In this document: piece by piece, positions 1 to 6,825 of the stretch
How the letters are laid out: every line of letters starts with the position of its first letter
Position numbering within the stretch: position 1 is the stretch's first letter
Assembly (NCBI GenBank): GCA_900544105.1
Contig: UQUC01000066.1
Coordinates: forward strand, 1-12,409
DNA: 12,409 nucleotides
Direction: 5' to 3'
DNA from: an uncultured Oscillibacter sp.
GTDB taxonomy: Bacteria; Bacillota; Clostridia; Oscillospirales; Oscillospiraceae
The notes under the pieces: generated by a model
Databases searched by the model: none
What the model was told of the DNA's origin: nothing
What the model saw: the letters and a program-made list of their open reading frames with translations, nothing else
Program-made: the position numbers and the translations under genes

Positions 1-2
1 TG

Positions 3-509
3 ACCACCGGCCTGCGGCGCGGTGAACTGCTGGCCCTCCAATGGACGGACTTGGACGTTGAAAACCGGACGCTTGCTGTCACGAAACAGGTAAATCGAAT
101 TAACGGGGAACCGGTGGTCAGTCCGCCGAAAACACGCAACTCTGTGCGGACGCTGGCTCTCCCTCAGCAGGCAGTCGACCTATTGATTGCCGAGCACAAA
201 AAGCACCCAACAAACCCGTATCTGTTTCCGTCCCCCAAGACCGGAACCATGTATGATCCGGACGCTTTTCGCCGAACCCATGACAAAATTCTGAAGGCTA
301 TCGGCGCGGAGCACATCCGCTTTCATGACCTGCGCCACACCTTTGCCACGCTGTCCCTGAAAAGCGGAGTGGACGTGAAAACGTTATCTGGGGCCTTGGG
401 CCACTACTCGGCAGGGTTCACGCTGAACACCTATACTCACGCCACGGCGCAGATGAAACAGGACGCGGCGGACACCATCGGCGGTGTCATCAGCCAGCAA
501 ATGCGCTGA
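3..509 (+). CDS. Tyrosine recombinase/integrase, C-terminal catalytic part (5' cut by window edge)
   Basis: Site-specific recombinase that would cut and join DNA at an attachment site through a covalent phosphotyrosine. The frame is open from base 3, so the gene starts outside the window; a TTG at 51 lies inside the conserved domain and is not the start. Visible catalytic motifs in order are TGLRRGE (arginine I, codon 15-17), HDLRHTFAT (histidine codon 324-326, arginine codon 333-335), LGHYS, and TYTH with the nucleophile tyrosine at 432-434. The set is complete for this half of the protein. It is clearly related to the complete integrase at 9637-10788, sharing GVDVKT, LGHYSAGFTL and HDLRHTFAT. 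It lies about 170 bp from the tRNA-Val attachment fragment, the usual place for an integrase of an element inserted in a tRNA gene. I infer it belongs to an element lying mostly to the left of the window. Confidence 0.93.
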   Translation, partial: TTGLRRGELLALQWTDLDVENRTLAVTKQVNRINGEPVVSPPKTRNSVRTLALPQQAVDLLIAEHKKHPTNPYLFPSPKTGTMYDPDAFRRTHDKILKAIGAEHIRFHDLRHTFATLSLKSGVDVKTLSGALGHYSAGFTLNTYTHATAQMKQDAADTIGGVISQQMR

Positions 510-514
510 AAAAA

Positions 515-550
515 ACAGGGCCAGACAGGAATTTTTCTGTCTGGCCCTGT
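515..550. terminator. Stem-loop after the first integrase
   Basis: A perfect 14-bp inverted repeat (515-528 with 537-550) around an 8-base T-rich loop begins 6 bases after the integrase stop. No T-run follows it on the plus strand, but an A-run (509-515) precedes it, so on the minus strand the hairpin is followed by about six T. It would therefore terminate leftward transcription better than integrase transcription. It may also simply stabilise the integrase mRNA end. Confidence 0.6.
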
Positions 551-577
551 CCGGTACTTTCCGCGCCTTTCCCCGTG

Positions 578-595
578 TGGGTCAACGTGTGAGTC
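578..595 (+). repeat. Paired heptamer, probable integrase arm-type site (pair 1)
   Basis: TGGGTCA at 578-584 is followed 12 bases on by TGAGTC(t) at 590-596. The same pair, with the same 12-base start-to-start spacing, recurs at 842-860 and 12351-12369, in each case near an integrase or the attachment core. Paired direct repeats flanking the core are what arm-binding domains of lambda-type integrases recognise. The role is inferred. Confidence 0.55.
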
Positions 596-646
596 TTGAA
601 GAAACGGCGAAAATTAAGCGTCCAAAAAAGTTGCGGATTATGAAAG

Positions 647-680
647 AAAATCACCGGAATCAGGCGATTCCGGTGATTTT
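647..680 (-). terminator. Intrinsic terminator abutting the tRNA-Val 3' end
   Basis: A perfect 15-bp stem (647-661 with 666-680) with an AGGC loop sits directly next to the CCA end of the tRNA-Val fragment. Read on the minus strand, the stem begins right after the tRNA and ends in a T-rich run, as expected for the terminator of the tRNA transcript. It is symmetric and could also act on plus-strand transcripts leaving the integrase. Confidence 0.7.
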
Positions 681-725
681 TGGTGGAGACTACTGGACTC
701 GAACCAGTGGCCTCATGCGTGTGAA
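681..725 (-). other. Attachment-site core: 3' half of tRNA-Val(CAC), 5' half missing
   Basis: Read on the minus strand, this gives an anticodon loop TTCACAC (anticodon CAC, valine), the 3' side of the anticodon stem GCATG, a 5-base variable loop, a perfect T-arm (ACTGG, loop TTCGAGT, CCAGT), a 7-base acceptor 3' strand AGTCTCC, the discriminator A and the encoded CCA. The matching 5' acceptor strand GGAGACT, the D-arm and the 5' side of the anticodon stem (CATGC expected, GAATC found) are absent upstream. This is therefore a fragment that begins at the anticodon loop, the classic duplicated core left by tRNA-targeting integrases. The exact crossover point cannot be fixed from one copy. Confidence 0.8.
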
Positions 726-857
726 GATTCGATAGGGACGCCTTCCGCGGACTTGCGGAAGAATAAAGCGGGTTTGCCTCAGGATTTCCACACCCGCAGA
801 TACGCTTTTCTCCGTTGTTTCCGCCCCGTTTTTTCTGCTCGTGGGTCATGGCGTGGG
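726..857. other. Element-end DNA between the attachment core and the PhzF remnant
   Basis: No gene is supported here. Reading frames across it on the minus strand are read-through of the tRNA fragment. It holds a small stem-loop (TTCCGC 743-748 with GCGGAA 755-760) and a wider inverted pair GCGGGT/ACCCGC (768-773 with 792-797), neither followed by a clear T-run. The heptamer pair described separately lies at its right end. Confidence 0.5.
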
Positions 858-860
858 TCA
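842..860 (+). repeat. Paired heptamer, probable integrase arm-type site (pair 2)
   Basis: Two exact copies of TGGGTCA at 842-848 and 854-860, starting 12 bases apart, on the opposite side of the tRNA-Val core from pair 1. The second copy overlaps the stop codon of the PhzF remnant. Its position suits the int-distal arm of the right-hand element. Confidence 0.55.
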
Positions 861-1184
861 AATAAAAATTTCCTCCTCTGCAAATAACACCGCCTTACCT
901 ACCAGTTCTACACGATTCCCCAGGAATTCACAATACAGTGTTCCCCCGCGTCGGGATGACTGATAAGCGGTGAGCGCGGTTTTGCCAAGTCGGTTGCCCC
1001 AATAAGGGACGATGTAACATTGCCCAGAGCCACAGACCGGATCTTCCGCCACACTGCACTTGGGTGCAAACGTCCAGCTGACGCAGTCATAGCCATGGTT
1101 TCCGGCAGCCGTTAGATTCAGCAGAAAACCGTCCAGTTGGCGAACCTTTTCCTGATTCGGAACAGCCTGCCGTACCTGCTCCGC
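858..1184 (-). pseudogene. PhzF-family (phenazine biosynthesis-like isomerase) C-terminal remnant
   Basis: An open frame of 108 codons ends at TGA 858-860 and reads as the C-terminal lobe of a PhzF-family protein. The diagnostic stretch is AEDPVCGSGQCYIVPYW, followed by RLGKTALTAYQSSRRGG and a final strand-rich GNRVELVGKAVL segment. Family members are about 260-300 residues, so the N-terminal lobe, which carries the catalytic glutamate, is missing and the remnant should be inactive. The frame is bounded upstream by the TAA stop of dctM (1185-1187) and continues in the same phase, so the two sequences meet exactly at that stop. A GTG at 1050-1052 could start a 64-residue peptide but has no convincing ribosome site. 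It is best read as a truncated gene created by the rearrangement that placed the operon here. Confidence 0.8.
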
Positions 1185-2495
1185 TTAGTATCCCATTGCG
1201 TGATTGGGGAACATGACCAGAAGCTGGGGGAACAGCATCATGAAAATGCAGGCAACGATGAAAATAATAACGTAGGGGATGACCGCCTTATACATATCCT
1301 TCAGCTGCACGCCCGGAGGGGCCACGCCCAGCAGATAGAACATGTTGATGCCGAAGGGCGGGGTAATCATGCCCAGGCAGAGGGTGATGCACAGGGTCAG
1401 GACCGTGGCGTTGAGGTCCAGAGAGGAGGACCGGATGATCGGCAGCAGGATGGGGATGGCGATCATGATGATGGGCGTGGTGTCCAGGAACATGCCCATG
1501 ACGAAGAAGAGGGCGAAGATGATGAGCATCAGGGGCAGGCCGTCCAGCTGCGCGCTGCGGAAGGCGTTGGCCACCACGTCGGACAGGCGGGTGATGTTCA
1601 CCAGGGAGTTGTACGCCGCGCCGCCCATGAGGATCCACATCAGCATGGCGGAGACTTCCATGGTCTGCACCAGGGAGGCTTTCAGATTCTTCAGCGTCAG
1701 CTTCCGGGTGCACAGCGCGTACACCAGAGAGGCGAAGGCGCCTACGCCGGCCGCCTCCGTGGGCGTGGCGACACCGGCATAAATGCAGCCCAGCACCAGA
1801 ACGATGATGGCGATGGGGGCGACGACCTTGCCGAAGACCCGGAACTTTTCACCCCAGGAGGGACGCTCCGCCTTGGGGATGGCGGGACCCAGCTTGGGAT
1901 TGATGGCGCAGCGGACGCCGATGTAGATGATGAACAGTATGGCCAGGCCCACGCCGGGCAGCACGCCGCCGACGAACAGCCATCCGGCGGACACGCCGGT
2001 GTAGGAGGCCATGATGATCATGATGGTGGAGGGGGGAATGATGGGACCCAGGCAGCCGCCGGCCAGCACGGGGCCGCAGGCCAGGGACTTGTCATAGCCC
2101 CGGTTGATCATCTCCGGCAGGGCGATGAGGCCCATGGCGATGGTGGCGGTGGCGGCCACGCCGCTCATAGCGGCGATCACAGCCGTAGTGGCCACGGTGG
2201 CCATAGCCAGGCCACCCTTCACACCACCCAGCCACTTGTGGAAGAATTCATAGATATCGCTGCCGATGCCGGAGGTCTGCAAAAACGCGGCCATCAGCAC
2301 GAACATGGGAATTGCCAACAGCGATTCCGACTGCATCTGGTTCACAAAGGCCGCATTCAGGACGTTCATCTGCGCGGGGCCGAAGAAGATCAGCAGGATC
2401 GCGGAGGCAACGCTCATCAGCGCAAAGCAGATGGGGATGCCCAACGCCATCAGGGCCACCAAGCCGATCAGCAAAATGATGATTTCAGGGCTCAT
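1185..2495 (-). CDS. dctM: TRAP transporter large permease (DctM family)
   Basis: Membrane subunit that forms the ion-coupled translocation path of a tripartite ATP-independent periplasmic (TRAP) transporter, here working with a lipid-anchored binding protein at the outer face of the cytoplasmic membrane. The 436 residues match the usual DctM length of about 425-440. The protein is hydrophobic throughout, with about a dozen membrane segments beginning at residues 4-40. Family signatures include AAMSGVAATATIAMG, the block GPVLAGGCLGPIIPPSTIM, GMFLDTTPIIMIAIPILLP, and LGMITPPFGINMFY near the C-terminus. The ATG overlaps the dctQ stop by 4 bases (ATGA), so the two are translationally coupled. 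It is the last intact gene of the operon, and its TAA abuts the PhzF remnant. The substrate is not predictable from the permease. Confidence 0.97.
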   Translation of the reverse strand: MSPEIIILLIGLVALMALGIPICFALMSVASAILLIFFGPAQMNVLNAAFVNQMQSESLLAIPMFVLMAAFLQTSGIGSDIYEFFHKWLGGVKGGLAMATVATTAVIAAMSGVAATATIAMGLIALPEMINRGYDKSLACGPVLAGGCLGPIIPPSTIMIIMASYTGVSAGWLFVGGVLPGVGLAILFIIYIGVRCAINPKLGPAIPKAERPSWGEKFRVFGKVVAPIAIIVLVLGCIYAGVATPTEAAGVGAFASLVYALCTRKLTLKNLKASLVQTMEVSAMLMWILMGGAAYNSLVNITRLSDVVANAFRSAQLDGLPLMLIIFALFFVMGMFLDTTPIIMIAIPILLPIIRSSSLDLNATVLTLCITLCLGMITPPFGINMFYLLGVAPPGVQLKDMYKAVIPYVIIFIVACIFMMLFPQLLVMFPNHAMGY

Positions 2496-3106
2496 TCGTC
2501 GCTCCCGCCTTTCTGATCCTTAGAATTTTCGTTGTCAGGAAGCCGCTCTGTGGCCTTCACCTGGTCGATGGCCTCCGCCACCTCGTCGGAGTTGGAGGTC
2601 AGCTCGATCCTGCCCATCAGGGCGGCAATATTCTTGATAAGCTCGCTGACGGCCTGGAGGAACATCAGGCCGGAGCCCAGGGGGACCCAGAAGCGGATCG
2701 TCCACATGGGGGAGCCCCACACGGAGGAGATGCGCTCATTTCTCATAAAGGATGTATAGAACAGGGTCCAGCCGAAGCGGAACGTCAGCGCCATGCAGAC
2801 CAGCGCCAGAATGGCGGTGATGATGCCGACGATGTACTTGCCCTTCGGCGGAAATTTGTTGTATGCCAGGTCGACCCGGACGAAGCCGCCCTTCCAGTAG
2901 CAGTATCCGCCGCAGGCCATGAGCATCAGGCCCCAGATCTGGATGATGAGTTCCCAGGCCCAGACCGTGGGATGGTTGAGAACATAGCGGGAAAAGACCT
3001 CAAACGAAGTCAGGACGATCATAGGCAGCAGTATCCAGGAAAACAGCTTGCCGATGAATTGGTTGAGGGCGTCGATGCCGCCGGATAATTTCAGCAGTGC
3101 CTTCAT
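2492..3106 (-). CDS. dctQ: TRAP transporter small permease (DctQ family)
   Basis: Small membrane subunit that partners DctM and helps dock the substrate-binding protein. The protein has 204 residues with four hydrophobic segments near residues 17-39, 48-68, 92-114 and 135-160. The DctQ hallmarks are visible: FEVFSRYVLNHPTVWAWEL after the first helix, and FVRVDL before the third. A charged, Asp/Glu/Lys-rich tail of about 40 residues extends beyond the core and makes the protein slightly long for the family (160-190 is common). A purine-rich ribosome site (AAGGAGAAGG) lies upstream of ATG 3106. It is separated from dctP by 143 bases holding a long palindrome, and overlaps dctM by 4 bases. Confidence 0.95.
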   Translation of the reverse strand: MKALLKLSGGIDALNQFIGKLFSWILLPMIVLTSFEVFSRYVLNHPTVWAWELIIQIWGLMLMACGGYCYWKGGFVRVDLAYNKFPPKGKYIVGIITAILALVCMALTFRFGWTLFYTSFMRNERISSVWGSPMWTIRFWVPLGSGLMFLQAVSELIKNIAALMGRIELTSNSDEVAEAIDQVKATERLPDNENSKDQKGGSDE

Positions 3107-3171
3107 AGCTTTTGATTTCCTTCTCCTTTCCGGTAAACACCAGGGACGCCTCTCCGCATTTCAGAGCCCGC

Positions 3172-3201
3172 GGCATGGGGCGGCATATGCCGCTCCATGC
3201 C
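3172..3201 (-). promoter_or_regulatory. Palindrome between dctP and dctQ (mRNA stem-loop)
   Basis: Two 15-base arms (3172-3186 and 3187-3201) are complementary except at one position, giving a long GC-rich hairpin centred on CAT/ATG. It sits alone in the 143-base gap between dctP and dctQ, without a following T-run on the minus strand. The likely role is protecting the upstream dctP message from decay or partial attenuation, so that more binding protein than permease is made. This role is inferred from position. Confidence 0.55.
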
Positions 3202-3249
3202 ATAGGCCGGAGAAGGGAGAGGAATGTATCACAGAGCAAAGTGCCGGGA

Positions 3250-4338
3250 TCAGTAGTCCACCTGACGGCCGTAGTCGCGGCTCTGCTGCTTGATGATCTC
3301 AATGCCGCGGGCCATGCGGTCACTCTTGGCGGCCAGCTGTTCCCAGACCTGGGTGATGGCGATCTCGCGGAGTTCAGCCACTACATCGTCGGGGAGCTCC
3401 ACCAGCTCGGTGTAGCCGCCCTGAACGGCATCCCGGACGCTCTTTTCGGTACCGGCCACGTGATCCTGACCGATCACGCCGATATTGGCCAGACGGATGG
3501 TCTCATCCACCACGTCCCGCAGGTCGGCGGGCAGGCTGTCCAGACTTTTCTGGTTCACAACGGTAGCCATCTGGCAGTAGCACAGGGAGGGGCAGATGGC
3601 GTACTTGGCGACTTCGCGGATGTTGTTGGAGTCGCTTAGGGCGGACCAGCCATAGTGGGCGCCGTCGATGGTGCCCAGCTGCAGGGCCTGGTAGACCTCG
3701 GTACCGGGGATGTTCACGGGAGAAGCGCCGATGGCGGCATAGTAATCGCCCCAAACGCCCAGAGCGCGGATCTTCTTGCCGGCATAATCGCTGACGCTCT
3801 TGACCTCAAAGTTGCAGAGGGTATTGTAGTTGGGCTCATGAGCGTTCCAGTAATACTTGATGCCCAGCTCGCCGTAGGCTTCCTGAATGACGTCCAGCAG
3901 GCCGTAGTTTTCCATGGCGTCATAGATCTCGGAGGAGCTTTCCCACGCAAAGGGGATGCCGGTGCCCAGGTCGGCCTCGGGCAGCACGCCGGAATAGGTG
4001 GAGCCGAAGATCACGGCGCAGTCAAAAGCGCCCTGGGAGAGGTAGGTCACGATGTCGCTGGCCTGGCACAGTGCGCCCGGATCATACAGCTCGACGGTCA
4101 GACGGCCGTTGGTGGCCTTTTCCAGAGATTCCTTCAGATTCTTGGCCATGTCGCCTTCAAGGGAGTCCAGAGAATAGTTGCTTTGCAGGCGCCAGGTGAC
4201 TTTCTCTCCGCTGGACACGGCTGCGCCGTCAGAGGAGCTGCCGTCAGAACTGCTGCTGCCGCCGCAGGCGGTGAGCAGGGTCAGGCTCATGCAAAGGGTG
4301 AGGGTTGCGGCAAGAATTTTGTTGAGATACTTCTTCAT
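3250..4338 (-). CDS. dctP: TRAP transporter substrate-binding lipoprotein (DctP family)
   Basis: Extracytoplasmic receptor that captures the substrate, usually a carboxylate, and delivers it to DctQM. It has 362 residues. Residues 1-24 form a signal peptide ending in the lipobox LLTAC, with Cys25 as the lipid anchor, and a Ser/Gly linker (26-45) follows. This is the architecture expected for a Gram-positive binding protein. The family core includes YDPGALCQASDIV (85-97), KKIRALG (188-194) and GTEVYQALQLGTIDG (212-226). Arg191 aligns with the conserved arginine that binds the substrate carboxylate in this family. ATG 4338 has a good ribosome site, GGAGG, 7 bases upstream. It lies 61 bases after the crotonase gene. 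Carboxylate binding is likely; the exact ligand is unknown. Confidence 0.96.
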   Translation of the reverse strand: MKKYLNKILAATLTLCMSLTLLTACGGSSSSDGSSSDGAAVSSGEKVTWRLQSNYSLDSLEGDMAKNLKESLEKATNGRLTVELYDPGALCQASDIVTYLSQGAFDCAVIFGSTYSGVLPEADLGTGIPFAWESSSEIYDAMENYGLLDVIQEAYGELGIKYYWNAHEPNYNTLCNFEVKSVSDYAGKKIRALGVWGDYYAAIGASPVNIPGTEVYQALQLGTIDGAHYGWSALSDSNNIREVAKYAICPSLCYCQMATVVNQKSLDSLPADLRDVVDETIRLANIGVIGQDHVAGTEKSVRDAVQGGYTELVELPDDVVAELREIAITQVWEQLAAKSDRMARGIEIIKQQSRDYGRQVDY

Positions 4339-4399
4339 GGGTAATCCTCCTTATATATGTTCCCTGCCTGAGGGCTGTAGACTGGTTTTGGAATGGGCG

Positions 4400-5209
4400 T
4401 TATTTGCCCTGGTACTGGGGTTCCCGTTTTTCCAGGAAGGCGCTGACGCCCTCCTTGAAGTCCGCGTGGCGGGCCATGTAGCGGGTGTAGGTCACCTCGG
4501 CCTCGTCCTTGCGGTGCATCTGGAAGTCCTCCTGCTCGTTCATGCAGGCCTTCAGATAGCGCAGGACCAGGGGACCGCGCTTGCACAGCTCCTGGGCCTT
4601 GGCCATGGCCGCGGGCATCAGCTCCTCCAGGGTGTCCACCACCATGGTCACGCCGCCGAAGCGGTCGTGGAGCTCCTCTGCGGTCATGAACGTGCCGCAG
4701 TAGCTCATATCCCGCTGGATCTGGGGGGGCAGGATGCGGGCCAGGTGGCCGCTGCCGCCCACCACGCTGAGCTTGGCCTCCGGCGCGCCGAAAAGCGTGC
4801 CCTTTACCGCGATGGAGATGTCCGCCCCGGCGGGATAGCACAGTCCGCCGCCCAGGCAGTGGCCGTGCACCGCGCAGATCAGGGGCACCCGCAGGTCGTA
4901 CAGCGCCTGGGCACCGTCGTAATAGACCTCCTGGGTATTGGTCACGTCCTTGTCCAGGATGCTCTGGTAGAAGCGCTTGATGTCAACGCCGACGCAGAAG
5001 GTCTTCAGGTCGGAATGCATCACGCAGACCCAGATGTCGTCGTCATGGTTGATGTAGTCGCACAGCAGCAGGATCTCCTCCTGGACGGTGCCGCTGGCCG
5101 CGTTGACCGGGGGGTTGTGCAGCGTCATCACAGCGATATGGTCCTCAACGGACAGGAAGACCTGCTCCAGCTTGTGCGCGCCGATCTCTTCAATGACTCT
5201 CTTTCCCAT
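4400..5209 (-). CDS. Enoyl-CoA hydratase/isomerase (crotonase) family protein, atypical active site
   Basis: Crotonase-fold enzyme acting on an acyl-CoA thioester, presumably the product of the CoA-transferase encoded just upstream. The 269 residues match the family. The first oxyanion-hole segment is FCVGVD (71-76) and the second is HCLGGGL (117-123). Against classical enoyl-CoA hydratase, the position of the first catalytic glutamate is Cys124 in GGGLC, whereas the second glutamate is kept as Glu144 in GAPEAK. The usual PGxGGTQRL segment is replaced by VGGSGHLARIL (150-160). Simple syn-hydration by the two-glutamate mechanism is therefore doubtful; isomerisation, decarboxylation, C-C cleavage or thioester hydrolysis are alternatives. 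The start ATG 5209 has AGGAGG inside the end of the preceding gene, only 3 bases separate the two, and they are surely co-translated. Confidence 0.92.
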   Translation of the reverse strand: MGKRVIEEIGAHKLEQVFLSVEDHIAVMTLHNPPVNAASGTVQEEILLLCDYINHDDDIWVCVMHSDLKTFCVGVDIKRFYQSILDKDVTNTQEVYYDGAQALYDLRVPLICAVHGHCLGGGLCYPAGADISIAVKGTLFGAPEAKLSVVGGSGHLARILPPQIQRDMSYCGTFMTAEELHDRFGGVTMVVDTLEELMPAAMAKAQELCKRGPLVLRYLKACMNEQEDFQMHRKDEAEVTYTRYMARHADFKEGVSAFLEKREPQYQGK

Positions 5210-5212
5210 GAT

Positions 5213-6517
5213 TTAAGCCTCCTCGCCGTAGCGTTTGAAATATTCGGTCCACAGCTGACCGCGGAATTTGGGGTGGGCGATGTTGATCAGCAGCCGTGCC
5301 CGCTCCCGCAGGCTCTTGCCCCGCAGGTTCGCGACGCCGTATTCGGTCACGATGTAGTGGACGTCGGTGCGGGTGGTGGTGACGGTGGTGCCGGCGTCAA
5401 AGTAGGGCACGATCCGGGAGACCTCGCCGTGCTTGGCGGTGGAGGGCATCGCCAGGATTGCCTTGCCGTCCGGGCACATGGCCGCGCCCCGGACATAGTC
5501 CAGCTGGCCGCCGATGCCGGAGAACTGCTTGATGCCCATGGACTCGGAGTTGACCTGTCCGTTGAAATCCACCTGGAGGCAGGAGTTGATGGCCACCACC
5601 TTGGGATTCTGGCAGATCACAGCCGGGTTGTTGACGTAATCCACGGTCTTCATCAGCACATCGGGGTGGTTGTCCACAAAGTCATACAGCTTTTTGGAAC
5701 CCATCAGGAACGCGGCCACCATCTTGCCCTTGTCCAGTGTTTTGTTGGCGCCGGTGATGACGCCCTTTTCATACAGGTCCACCACACCGTCGGAGAACAT
5801 CTCGGAGTGGATGCCCAGATCCTTCTTGCTGCCCAGGTATTTCAAAACGGCGTCGGGAATGGTGCCGATACCCAGCTGCAGGGTGGAACCGTCCTCCACC
5901 AGCTGTGCGATGTTTTTGCCGATGGCGTCGGTGACCTCGTCAATGGCGCCGCCGCCCAGCTCCGGCAGAGGCGTGGAGGCCTCCACGAAATAATCGAACT
6001 GGGAGACATGGAGGAAGGAATCCCCCATGGTGCGGGGCATCTGGTCGTTGACCTGGGCGATGGCCAGCTTCGCGTTGAGAACGGCGGGCTTTGTACCGCC
6101 GACGCTGACGCCCAGAGACACAAAGCCGTGCTCGTCCGGCGGAGTGACGGAGACCAGGGCCACATCGATGGGATAGGTCCCGTCGGAGAAGAATCTGGTG
6201 GACTGGTGGTAGAAAAACGGCGTGTAATCAGCCCGGCCCTCCTGGACAGCCTTCCGGGTGGAGGCACCGACAAACATGGCGTTGTGCCGGAAATGCCCCT
6301 CCATCTTGGGGTCGCAGTATTCGCCCTTTCCCATGGGCACCCAGTGGGTGATCTCAACGTCCTCATACTGCTCATAGTTGCGCACAAGAGCGTCTACCAA
6401 AACGGGAGGTTCATTTGCGGCATGTCCAAAAAAGACCCGTGCGTGGTTGGGGATGTGCTTGACAGCCTCGTCTGCGGTCACAAGCTTCTTTTGATAAATG
6501 TTCTTCCAGCTTTCCAT
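5213..6517 (-). CDS. Acetyl-CoA hydrolase/transferase family CoA-transferase (4-hydroxybutyrate CoA-transferase-like)
   Basis: Cytoplasmic enzyme that moves CoA from a donor such as acetyl-CoA to a free carboxylate, activating it without ATP. From ATG 6517 the protein has 434 residues, close to characterised 4-hydroxybutyrate CoA-transferases. The frame is open to 6565, but only 6517 has a ribosome site (AGGAGA, 7 bases away). Motifs are IHSEMFSDGVVDL, with Glu239 as the expected glutamyl-CoA nucleophile, GQVNSES, GIGGQLDYVRGA (334-345), and VTEYGVANLRG near the C-terminus. It is the first gene of the operon, about 76 bases below the predicted sigma-54 transcription start. Butyryl-CoA:acetate, 4-hydroxybutyrate and other acid specificities share these motifs, so the acyl acceptor is open; the TRAP genes suggest the imported acid. 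Confidence 0.93.
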   Translation of the reverse strand: MESWKNIYQKKLVTADEAVKHIPNHARVFFGHAANEPPVLVDALVRNYEQYEDVEITHWVPMGKGEYCDPKMEGHFRHNAMFVGASTRKAVQEGRADYTPFFYHQSTRFFSDGTYPIDVALVSVTPPDEHGFVSLGVSVGGTKPAVLNAKLAIAQVNDQMPRTMGDSFLHVSQFDYFVEASTPLPELGGGAIDEVTDAIGKNIAQLVEDGSTLQLGIGTIPDAVLKYLGSKKDLGIHSEMFSDGVVDLYEKGVITGANKTLDKGKMVAAFLMGSKKLYDFVDNHPDVLMKTVDYVNNPAVICQNPKVVAINSCLQVDFNGQVNSESMGIKQFSGIGGQLDYVRGAAMCPDGKAILAMPSTAKHGEVSRIVPYFDAGTTVTTTRTDVHYIVTEYGVANLRGKSLRERARLLINIAHPKFRGQLWTEYFKRYGEEA

Positions 6518-6603
6518 AAGAAATCTCCTAAGCGTATTAGTGTAGCAGCGTCGTTTCAGGAACAAATCTGTGCCGGCAGGTTTTGTCTGATGCCCGAAAA
6601 TAT

Positions 6604-6619
6604 AGCAAAATTCGTGCCA
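6604..6619 (-). promoter_or_regulatory. Sigma-54 (-24/-12) promoter of the CoA-transferase/TRAP operon
   Basis: On the minus strand, TGGCAC (6619-6614) and TTGCT (6608-6604) are separated by 5 bases. This places the invariant GG at -25/-24 (6618, 6617) and GC at -13/-12 (6606, 6605) with exact 12-base spacing, matching the RpoN consensus. Transcription should start near 6593. The divergent regulator is a sigma-54 activator, which independently predicts such a site here. Confidence 0.88.
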
Positions 6620-6753
6620 ATAAATTCGAGGGTTTCAGACAGGATTCGGGCAAGCCCTGCTGACAGAATGGATTGCACATTTTTTAACTTATTACTTTTG
6701 CCCAAATATTTTCGCTTTACTGGCGCTGCATCTGTTCAAGACAAGGGTTTAAC

Positions 6754-6825
6754 AATTTGGCTGTGCCATTTTTGGAGCAAATAGCCGGAATGATGTTCCA
6801 AAATTGGTACTTGCGCTTTCCAATT
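6754..6825. promoter_or_regulatory. Cluster of CCAA/TTGG half-sites, candidate activator-binding (enhancer) region
   Basis: Half-sites occur at CAATTTGG (6753-6760), TTTTGGA (6770-6776), TTCCAAAATTGG (6797-6808) and TTTCCAATT (6818-6826). TTTTGGA and TCCAAAA (6798-6804) form an inverted pair. The cluster lies about 160-230 bases upstream of the predicted sigma-54 start, the usual range for upstream activating sites. It overlaps the regulator's own promoter, which would allow autoregulation. The assignment is inferred from position and repetition only. Confidence 0.35.

Noticed and set aside
681..765. A complete tRNA-Val gene
   Set aside because: No GGAGACT acceptor strand, D-arm or 5' anticodon-stem half is found upstream on the minus strand; only the 3' half is present.
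490..861. 123-codon minus-strand frame across the tRNA-Val fragment
   Set aside because: The HEATGSSPVVS string is the usual false translation of a tRNA 3' end; the rest covers hairpins and heptamers.
1137..2516. 459-codon plus-strand open frame opposite dctM
   Set aside because: Extreme His/Gln/Gly/Asp composition is the mirror of a hydrophobic membrane protein; dctM on the other strand is unmistakable.
4178..6784. 868-codon open frame on the plus strand
   Set aside because: It lies antisense to the crotonase and CoA-transferase genes, is made of His/Gly/Val/Asp-rich repeats typical of the reverse reading of GC-rich codons, and has no ribosome site or domain.
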